Shown here: positions 1 through 5,620 of the stretch, piece by piece
How the letters are laid out: each line of letters opens with the position of its first letter
Numbering within the stretch: position 1 is the stretch's first letter
Source of the DNA: Verrucomicrobiota bacterium
GTDB lineage: Bacteria; Verrucomicrobiota; Verrucomicrobiia; Chthoniobacterales; UBA10450
Direction: 5' to 3'
DNA: 8,120 nt
Assembly (NCBI GenBank): GCA_003219925.1
Contig: QHQU01000148.1
Location: forward strand, 1-8,120
The notes under the pieces: model-generated
Seen by the model: only the letters and a program-made list of their open reading frames with translations
Told to the model about the DNA's origin: nothing
The model's database searches: none
Program-made: the position numbers and the translations under genes

Positions 1-926
1 CGCGCCTGGACGGATTAATTCCCCCTTCTCGCATTCTTGTTCTAACCAATGTCGACCAGGAAAAGGGCGTGCGTGAATTACTCAAGGATATTCCGCCGGG
101 CAATATCATTGCCGAGCCATCGAAACGCGACACTGCCGCAGCCGTCGCGCTCGGGGTAGCCTGGGTCGCCGCGCGCAATCACACTGCCGCGATGGTCGTT
201 CTGCCGGCCGACCATGTGATTAAAGAGACCGCGGCATTTCAAAAGATCATTCGCGATGCGGTCGAAGCGGCGAAGGAAAAGAGTGCACTGATCACGATTG
301 GGATTCGACCCGTCTCGGCCGATCCGGGTTTTGGCTATATTGAAATGGGCGAGCCCATTTCAAGCAAACCAGGTCTTTTCCGGGTCGTGCGTTTCCGGGA
401 GAAACCGAATGTCGACCTGGCCGAATCCTTTATCCGCAAAGGAAATTTTCGCTGGAATGCCGGCATGTTCGTCTGGACCGTGCCGACAATTCTGACCGAG
501 TTTAACCGGCACGCTCCGGAATTTGGGCGATTTATTGCGATGATGAGCGGCCCCGGGGCTTTCGAGAAAAACTGGGGCGAAAAATTCTCGAAGCTTCCGC
601 GAACGTCTTTCGATTACGCCGTGATGGAACACGCCGATCGTGTGCTTGTGCTGGAAGCGAAATTCGATTGGGACGACGTGGGCGGTTGGCAGGCGGTGGC
701 GCGGTATTTTCCGAAAGACGCCCGGGGCAATGCGGCCAACTGTGGTCTCACTACGCTCGAGGCCGGCGATAACATTGTCTTTGACGATGCCGGCAATAAC
801 GTCGCTCTTCTCGGGGTAAACAATCTAATTGTCGTTAGGACGCGCGACGCGGTGCTGGTTTGCCATCGGCATCACGCTGAGAAAATCAAGAATCTGGTCG
901 CGAAATTACCGGAGGCATTGCAGTGA
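1..926 (+). CDS. manC: Mannose-1-phosphate guanylyltransferase, 5' end missing
   Basis: This enzyme makes GDP-mannose from mannose-1-phosphate and GTP, in the cytoplasm, for polysaccharide and glycoconjugate synthesis. The reading frame is open to the left edge (first full codon at 3), so the gene is truncated. The GTG at 69 is not a credible start, because the 22 codons before it read as normal family sequence (GLIPPSRILVLTN). Of 307 visible residues, the family motifs are EPSKRDTAAA (about 38-47), PADH (68-71), FREKP (about 131-135), WNAGMFVW (151-158), FDYAVMEHA (203-211) and WDDVGGW (223-229). The N-terminal GTP-binding signature of this family lies outside the window, about 50 residues upstream. 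The protein ends soon after the transferase fold, so this is the short form without the C-terminal phosphomannose isomerase domain. Its stop codon overlaps the ruvX start. A related sugar nucleotidyltransferase is possible but less likely. Confidence 0.9.
   Translation, partial: RLDGLIPPSRILVLTNVDQEKGVRELLKDIPPGNIIAEPSKRDTAAAVALGVAWVAARNHTAAMVVLPADHVIKETAAFQKIIRDAVEAAKEKSALITIGIRPVSADPGFGYIEMGEPISSKPGLFRVVRFREKPNVDLAESFIRKGNFRWNAGMFVWTVPTILTEFNRHAPEFGRFIAMMSGPGAFEKNWGEKFSKLPRTSFDYAVMEHADRVLVLEAKFDWDDVGGWQAVARYFPKDARGNAANCGLTTLEAGDNIVFDDAGNNVALLGVNNLIVVRTRDAVLVCHRHHAEKIKNLVAKLPEALQ
911..915 (+). promoter_or_regulatory. Ribosome binding site of ruvX
   Basis: GGAGG lies seven bases before the GTG at 923, inside the last codons of manC. 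It is the clearest Shine-Dalgarno site in the window. It supports the GTG start, which gives a family-typical N-terminus. Confidence 0.7.
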
Positions 927-1339
927 AACAAATTCTGGGTCTCGATCTGGGAAAAGCGCGCACTGGCGTCGCGCTCTCTGATGAATTGCGCATGCTGGCG
1001 CATCCATTGGAGACGATCGAGAGCAGTTCGGCAGAGACGGTGGCGCGGCGGATTCAGAAGATCGTGGCGGAACGGAACGTGGATTGCGTGGTCGTCGGAT
1101 TGCCGCGACAAATGAATGGTGCGCTCGGTCTTGCGGCGGAAAATACACAACATTTCATAGAAAAATTGCGACCGCTTGTTTCATGCGAAATCGTGACCTG
1201 GGATGAACGGCTCTCGACTGTCGCGGCGGAAAGGGCCTTGCGGGAGGCGGGAAAAAAAACGCGCGAAACGCGTGGCATTCGGGACCAGGTCGCGGCACAA
1301 ATCATCCTGCAAAGTTATCTCGACCGGCTGAATGCGTGA
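923..1339 (+). CDS. ruvX: RuvX/YqgF family pre-16S rRNA nuclease (putative Holliday junction resolvase)
   Basis: This is a small cytoplasmic RNase H-fold nuclease. The family is linked to 5' maturation of 16S rRNA and was earlier proposed as a Holliday junction resolvase. The 138 residues match the usual family length. Visible motifs are LDLGKARTGVALSD near the N-terminus (acidic residue D8), VVVGLPRQMNG (56-66), WDERLST (93-99, with D94 and E95) and RDQVAAQIILQSYLD at the C-terminus (D121). These are the expected acidic catalytic positions, so the enzyme looks intact. The GTG start overlaps the manC stop as GTGA and has a GGAGG site. The last 8 bp overlap truA, which implies translational coupling. 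A run of eight A residues at 1252-1259 encodes part of the Gly-Lys-Lys segment. Confidence 0.95.
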   Translation: MKQILGLDLGKARTGVALSDELRMLAHPLETIESSSAETVARRIQKIVAERNVDCVVVGLPRQMNGALGLAAENTQHFIEKLRPLVSCEIVTWDERLSTVAAERALREAGKKTRETRGIRDQVAAQIILQSYLDRLNA

Positions 1340-2081
1340 ATCGCGCCGGCTCAAGTTGGTCATCAGTTACGACGGGCGAGATTTCGCTGGTTGGCAAAGC
1401 CAAAGGCACGGCAACACCGTTCAGGATCAGTTGGAAACAGCATTCGAGCGGGTCTGCGGCACACGTCTCGCAGTGACCGGCGCGGGACGCACCGACGCCG
1501 GGGTGCACGCGGTCGGGCAGTGCGCACATGTAGATGTTCCAGCGGGGCAATTCCCAGCCGAACGCTGGCTGAAAGCGTTAAACGGCGTGCTGCCGCCAGC
1601 GATTCGGATTTTGCGGGCGGGATTTGTCGGGCAAAGCTTTCACGCTCGATTTTCGGCGAAGGGCAAAGTTTACCGTTACCGAATCATAAACGGGGCGGTC
1701 CTGCCGCCGCTGGAGATTGGCAGGGCGTGGCATGTCCCCTCCCCACTTGATCGGGAGTTGCTGGGGCGAGCGGCCAAACTATTTACAGGCCGACATGATT
1801 TCGCCGCCTTTGCCGCAAATCGCAGAAAAGAGGAACGAAGTACCATGCGCACGGTGGAATACGTTCGGGCCACGGGTCGGGGCAAGCTAATCGAGATCGA
1901 ATTTTCCGCCGACGGATTTCTCTACAAGATGGTGCGAATGATGGTGGGCGAGATGGTGCGGTGTGCCCTTGGGAAAGAAGGTTTGGAATCAATAGAATTG
2001 CGCTTGGAGCGGCCTTCGCGGACATCGGCTCGTTTTGTTGCTCCGGGAGCAGGGCTCTACCTGGTTCGGGTTCGCTACTAA
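1332..2081 (+). CDS. truA: tRNA pseudouridine(38-40) synthase TruA
   Basis: TruA isomerises uridines 38, 39 and 40 in the tRNA anticodon arm to pseudouridine. The 249 residues fit the family length. Near the N-terminus is YDGRDFAGWQ (13-22). AGRTDAGVHA (51-60) carries the catalytic aspartate D55. Later family segments are FHARFSAKGKVYRYRI (103-118), DFAAF (156-160), FLYKMVRMMVG (196-206) and the C-terminal APGAGLYL. All expected blocks are present, so the gene appears complete and functional. The ATG lies inside the end of ruvX (8-bp overlap) with no separate Shine-Dalgarno site, so translation probably depends on coupling to ruvX. Confidence 0.97.
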   Translation: MRESRRLKLVISYDGRDFAGWQSQRHGNTVQDQLETAFERVCGTRLAVTGAGRTDAGVHAVGQCAHVDVPAGQFPAERWLKALNGVLPPAIRILRAGFVGQSFHARFSAKGKVYRYRIINGAVLPPLEIGRAWHVPSPLDRELLGRAAKLFTGRHDFAAFAANRRKEERSTMRTVEYVRATGRGKLIEIEFSADGFLYKMVRMMVGEMVRCALGKEGLESIELRLERPSRTSARFVAPGAGLYLVRVRY

Positions 2082-2092
2082 GTCTCTGTAAA

Positions 2093-2114
2093 TCAGGCGC
2101 AAACGCCTTCCTGA
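2093..2114 (+). terminator. Weak hairpin after truA, possible terminator
   Basis: Two alternative foldings exist in the short gap after truA. One is AGGCG/CGCCT around a CAAA loop (2095-2108). The other is TCAGG/CCTGA (2093-2097 with 2110-2114) around a 12-base interior. No T-run follows, only a GGGGTTT stretch, so this is not a canonical intrinsic terminator. It sits where the manC-ruvX-truA transcript would be expected to end. Confidence 0.25.
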
Positions 2115-2154
2115 GGGGTTTCCGATTGGCAGACTAACTGCTTTGTAATTCGCG

Positions 2155-5100
2155 ATGCCCCCGTCTGATAGGGACTCGTCTGTCGAAAACGTGCCGGTAC
2201 GGGCTCCGGGCGTTCCAGGCATTCTGCGCCGAAGCCTGGCCAAACTACTAAGCTCGGCGCATTTGGTTCTTTCCGGGACGACGGCCTCGATTCTGGTCAT
2301 CATTTTCCTCGGGAGCTTGTTTGTATTTGTCGCGCTCCGTAATCACCATCGGGATGAGATTCGCGCGCGCACCTTCCAGCTGACACGTCTGAGCAGCTTG
2401 ATCGAAAACGACATCGCGGAGTTGGAAAATTATCATCGCGGATTTTTGCTGACTCATCGCAGCCAGTATTTCGCGCCATTCCAAGAGCGACGAACTGCGA
2501 TGAAGAAGCGCCTGGAAGAACTTAACGGTCGTTTGTTGGACAACCCTGTTCAGCGCAAACGCGTCATCAAAGCTCAGGATATAGTACTGCGATGGGCGGA
2601 CCAGGTGGCCCAACCTGCCTTCCTGGGCCAGAGCGCGCCGAGTACGGCTTCCGACACATCTTCTGCCCTGACTTTGAGCAACGCTTCGCTCGATCAAGCG
2701 CGTTGGATTTTGCAGTCGTTGAAAGACGAAGAACAAATCTTTTTAAGTCAGCGGGCGGGCGAACAGGAGATGGCAACGCAATCGACTCAAATCCTTGATT
2801 CCCTGCCAAAGCTCGAGCGTGCCGTCATCGAAATGAACAAGGAAAAGCGCGGATTCCTCCTGACCAATGACACCGTCTTTCTCGAAACCTATCGCCGGTC
2901 GGTCGAAAATTTCTACCGCTACCATGCTTATCTCACCATTCTGGCAGGAGATGCGCCGCGGCGGACGCAGCTCCTGAGCGACATTCGATCCAATCTTGAG
3001 CGCTGGATAAGCTCCTCCGCACAACCGGAAATCAACGCCAAGCAGCAGGGCCGCGATATCAGCGCGATGATTGGCAACGACCAGAGCGAACAGTTGATCA
3101 ATCAAATCCAACGCACGATTGCCGAATTTCAAAGGAACGAGCTTGCCAGTTACGACGCCGGTTCGAGCGCCGCGGTACGACATCGGATTTGGAGCACGAT
3201 TGGTCTCCTGACGCTGGTGCTGGTGGTGGCGCTGCTGATTTCATCGAACACCTACAGCCTCGCCCTGGTTCGCCGGAACTTGTCGAAGCTGGGTGCGGCC
3301 GAGATTCGGATTCGCGCCATCATCGAAAACATTCTCGACGGAATGGTCATTGTCGATCGTGCCGGAACGATTACTCTGATGAATCCAGCGGCAGAAAGGT
3401 TGTTCGGTTGTGGCAAGCACGAGATGCTCAACCAAGCCTTCCTCACTCTGGTACCGCAAGCTTACAACACCGAGGCTGATTTGCAGCTGGTCGACTGGGA
3501 AGAGTTCACGAAACGGACCGGCACCACCGTGCTCGCCGTGGGGCGCACCCGCAGGCATGTCACCTTCCCGATCGAAATCTCGTTAGCTAAAATGACGGTC
3601 GATCAGTCCACCCTTTATGTGGCAATGATCCGCGATGTCACCGAGCGCAAACGTTTTGAGCGTGAGATTGCAGCGGAAAAGGAAAATCTTGCGGTTACCC
3701 TACGCTCCATCGGTGATGGCGTCATCACCACAGATGTACAAGGCAAGATTATCATGATCAACCAGGCCGCCGAGGCGCTGACCGGCTGGACCGCCGAGGA
3801 AGCCAAGGGTCACCCGCTGAAATCCGTCTTTAAAATTTCGATTGATCTGGCGGCGCCGACGCGCGGGCAACGCAGTACTTATCGCAATGAAGCCTATTCT
3901 CTGCTGCTCAAACTACCCAGCAACGCCACGCTTGTCTCCCGAGATGGAACCGAGCACTTGATCGAGCAGGTCGTCTCCCCCATTCGCGATCGCAGAAACG
4001 AAGTGGCCGGCGTGGTCCTTGTTTTCCGCGATATCATCGAGCGCGAACACAAGCAGCTTGGATTACTCGCCGGCGGCATCGCCCACGATTTCAACAATCT
4101 CCTAACCGCCATCATGGGAAACATCTCTCTCGCATCGCTCCTCATCCCGGCAACAGACGAGATGACGACGCGATTAGCGGACGCGAAAAATGCTTCCATG
4201 CGGGCACGGGATCTTGCCCAGCAGTTGCTTACTTTTGCGCGCGGCGGCGCGCCAATCAAAAAGACGGCCTCGCTCACCCGGCTGGTCCAGGACACGGTTA
4301 GTTTCTGCCTGCGCGGATCGCAAAGCCGTAGCGAATGCGACTTGGAAGATAATCTTTTGCCGTCGGAAATTGATTCCGGTCAAATCAGTCAGGTCATCGC
4401 CAATCTGGTCGTTAACGCAGAGCAGGCAATGCCGACTGGTGGAACACTTCACGTCACCTGCGAAAATTTCCGCCATGGCTCTGGGAAGAACGCAACGGTT
4501 CCGGATTTGCCATCCGGCGAATTTGTTAAGATCACGATCAGAGACGAAGGCGTCGGCATTCCCGAGCAAAATCTGAAGCGAATTTTCGATCCTTATTTTA
4601 CAACCAAACCAAAAGGAAATGGCCTTGGTCTAGCGACCGCTTATTCCATCGTCAAACATCACAAGGGTCTTATCACCGTCGAATCCGAGGTGAATAAGGG
4701 TTCCACTTTCACGCTTTACCTGCCCGCTGCGACTCACGTCGCTGTACCAGAGGAAACAGGGTATGCCGGGGTGAAAGAACTCTCCGGAACGGGCCGTGTC
4801 CTAATCGTCGATGACGAAGAAGCCATTCGCACGCTGGTGGAATTCACCCTCACTCATCTTGGCTATAAAGTTTGCTCGGCCGCAACCGCGCTGGAGGGTG
4901 TTGAGCTTTATCGACAAAAACTTCAAGCCGGTGAGCGATTTGATTGTGTCATCCTCGATCTCACTCTTCCCGGCGGGATGGGCGGAAGAGATGCGCTTAA
5001 ACTTTTACTCGAAATCGATCCTTCAGTGAACGCGATTGTTTCCAGTGGTTACGCGATGGATGCCACTATGAGCCACTATCAGGATTTTGGATTTCGTGGC

Positions 5101-5211
5101 GTGATCACCAAACCGTACGAAGCAGCCGAGCTTGGTCGCACCGTTCGCGAAGTTATCGAATCAGGACGGATAAAGCTCGTGCCTGACCTGGACTTGCAGG
5201 CCGTAGGTTAA
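2155..5211 (+). CDS. Membrane hybrid sensor histidine kinase with tandem CHASE3-like domains, two PAS domains and a receiver
   Basis: This 1018-residue inner-membrane sensor autophosphorylates a histidine and can pass phosphate to its own receiver. Order: TM1 (about 38-60); extracytoplasmic region (62-343) made of two CHASE3-like repeats, each with RGFLLT (95-100 and 232-237); TM2 (about 345-364); PAS 1 (about 385-495); PAS 2 (about 505-630); HisKA with GIAHDFNNLL (phospho-acceptor H644); HATPase with N-box N754, RDEGVGIP (796-803), FDPYFTTKPK (811-820) and GNGLGLA (821-827); REC (about 880-1000) with D886/D887, phospho-acceptor D935, S963/S964 and K986. All catalytic residues are present. 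The HDFNN form of the H-box is common in NtrB-like and hybrid kinases. No HAMP, Hpt or DNA-binding domain is seen, so the output partner is unknown and probably elsewhere. The ATG at 2155 gives a normal cytoplasmic leader before TM1 but has no Shine-Dalgarno site. The ligand cannot be inferred. Confidence 0.95.
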   Translation: MPPSDRDSSVENVPVRAPGVPGILRRSLAKLLSSAHLVLSGTTASILVIIFLGSLFVFVALRNHHRDEIRARTFQLTRLSSLIENDIAELENYHRGFLLTHRSQYFAPFQERRTAMKKRLEELNGRLLDNPVQRKRVIKAQDIVLRWADQVAQPAFLGQSAPSTASDTSSALTLSNASLDQARWILQSLKDEEQIFLSQRAGEQEMATQSTQILDSLPKLERAVIEMNKEKRGFLLTNDTVFLETYRRSVENFYRYHAYLTILAGDAPRRTQLLSDIRSNLERWISSSAQPEINAKQQGRDISAMIGNDQSEQLINQIQRTIAEFQRNELASYDAGSSAAVRHRIWSTIGLLTLVLVVALLISSNTYSLALVRRNLSKLGAAEIRIRAIIENILDGMVIVDRAGTITLMNPAAERLFGCGKHEMLNQAFLTLVPQAYNTEADLQLVDWEEFTKRTGTTVLAVGRTRRHVTFPIEISLAKMTVDQSTLYVAMIRDVTERKRFEREIAAEKENLAVTLRSIGDGVITTDVQGKIIMINQAAEALTGWTAEEAKGHPLKSVFKISIDLAAPTRGQRSTYRNEAYSLLLKLPSNATLVSRDGTEHLIEQVVSPIRDRRNEVAGVVLVFRDIIEREHKQLGLLAGGIAHDFNNLLTAIMGNISLASLLIPATDEMTTRLADAKNASMRARDLAQQLLTFARGGAPIKKTASLTRLVQDTVSFCLRGSQSRSECDLEDNLLPSEIDSGQISQVIANLVVNAEQAMPTGGTLHVTCENFRHGSGKNATVPDLPSGEFVKITIRDEGVGIPEQNLKRIFDPYFTTKPKGNGLGLATAYSIVKHHKGLITVESEVNKGSTFTLYLPAATHVAVPEETGYAGVKELSGTGRVLIVDDEEAIRTLVEFTLTHLGYKVCSAATALEGVELYRQKLQAGERFDCVILDLTLPGGMGGRDALKLLLEIDPSVNAIVSSGYAMDATMSHYQDFGFRGVITKPYEAAELGRTVREVIESGRIKLVPDLDLQAVG

Positions 5212-5249
5212 TTTTCACCCGGAATTGTTGCGCCCGCATCAACCTACGG
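5201..5249. repeat. 9-bp inverted repeat across the kinase stop codon
   Basis: CCGTAGGTT (5201-5209) and AACCTACGG (5241-5249) are perfect reverse complements separated by 31 bases. The left arm includes the last codons of the kinase and the first base of its TAA stop. The right arm runs directly into the branched palindrome. A pairing of this length could form in the mRNA 3' end, but could also be chance. Confidence 0.45.
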
Positions 5250-5295
5250 AGGACGCGCTTCTGCGCGTCCCGGACATGCAGAGGCATGTCCCTCC
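5248..5295. repeat. Branched intergenic palindrome (REP-like element)
   Basis: There are two adjacent perfect hairpins. GGACGCGC (5251-5258) pairs with GCGCGTCC (5263-5270) around a TTCT loop. GGACATGC (5272-5279) pairs with GCATGTCC (5284-5291) around an AGAG loop. One base separates them, and GGA/TCC (5248-5250 with 5293-5295) can close the whole as a three-way junction. It lies between the convergent ends of the sensor kinase and the small membrane protein gene, a typical site for REP-like elements. It may protect or terminate both transcripts, although neither strand shows a T-run. I believe similar elements are dispersed in some soil Verrucomicrobia, but that is memory and not shown here. 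Confidence 0.8.
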
Positions 5296-5322
5296 ATTAC
5301 CGTTATGCCGAGGAGGCTAATT

Positions 5323-5553
5323 TCACTTCACGCCCTTGTCGCGGCCGAGCTGGTTCTCCAAGATCTTGCCGAGCAAGAGAAGAGCGACACCACAAAACAT
5401 TCCCTTGGCGAAAAAGTAGGTCGGTATTCCGCCAGCGATAATGTTGCTGGGAACAATCGGTTTATTCTTGTCCTCTTTCACGGCCGCGAATGAGCAGAGG
5501 ATGAAAATAAGGAGAGCAATTAACGGATTAAAAATCCTCAGATAGGTGCACAT
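5323..5553 (-). CDS. Small hypothetical membrane protein, 76 residues
   Basis: I do not recognise this protein. It has two hydrophobic stretches: residues about 8-24 (NPLIALLIFILCSFAAV) and about 37-62, the second containing GGIPTYFFAKGMFCGVALLLLG. A short charged link (KEDKNKP) separates them and the C-terminus is charged (GRDKGVK). This suggests a small membrane hairpin, or a cleaved or anchored N-terminal helix plus one TM segment. It follows cysNC on the same strand after a 67-bp gap, so it could be the last gene of the sulfate operon. However, a possible terminator lies in that gap, and a weak -10-like TATATC (5570-5575, minus strand) could give it its own promoter. No Shine-Dalgarno site precedes the ATG. 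The overlapping plus-strand frame has no protein-like features, so I prefer this strand. A role in sulfate uptake would be guesswork. Confidence 0.65.
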   Translation of the reverse strand: MCTYLRIFNPLIALLIFILCSFAAVKEDKNKPIVPSNIIAGGIPTYFFAKGMFCGVALLLLGKILENQLGRDKGVK

Positions 5554-5592
5554 GAGATGACAAGATGCCGATATACTCGGCGAAAGGCGAGC

Positions 5593-5610
5593 AAAAGTCC
5601 GAGCCGGACT
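5593..5610 (-). terminator. Possible intrinsic terminator after cysNC
   Basis: On the minus strand AGTCCG and CGGACT form a 6-bp stem around a GCT loop, and the last stem T plus three more give TTTT before GC. The hairpin begins about 10 bases beyond the cysNC stop codon, the right place for an intrinsic terminator. The stem and T-run are both short, so it may be weak and allow read-through into the small membrane protein gene. Confidence 0.4.
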
Positions 5611-5620
5611 GGCGGTTGTT

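Noticed and set aside
69..71. GTG as the start of the first gene
   Set aside because: The frame is open to the left edge and the preceding 22 codons encode typical nucleotidyltransferase sequence, so the gene begins outside the window.
1254..1260. AAAAAAC as a programmed -1 frameshift site in ruvX
   Set aside because: The heptamer is not in the zero-frame phase needed for tandem slippage, and the zero-frame product is already a full-length RuvX.
1729..1738. GGCATGTCCC in truA matching part of the intergenic palindrome
   Set aside because: It lacks the complementary arm and encodes ordinary TruA residues (WHVPS), so the match is chance.
2248..2736. 162-codon open frame antisense to the sensor kinase
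   Set aside because: It is the complement of a strongly supported coding region and has no recognisable motif. Long antisense frames are common in GC-rich genes. The same applies to those at 2743-3183, 3894-4295 and 4174-4569.
5305..5493. 62-codon plus-strand frame opposite the small membrane protein
   Set aside because: Its composition is unremarkable, with no hydrophobic pattern or motif, while the minus-strand frame has coherent membrane segments.
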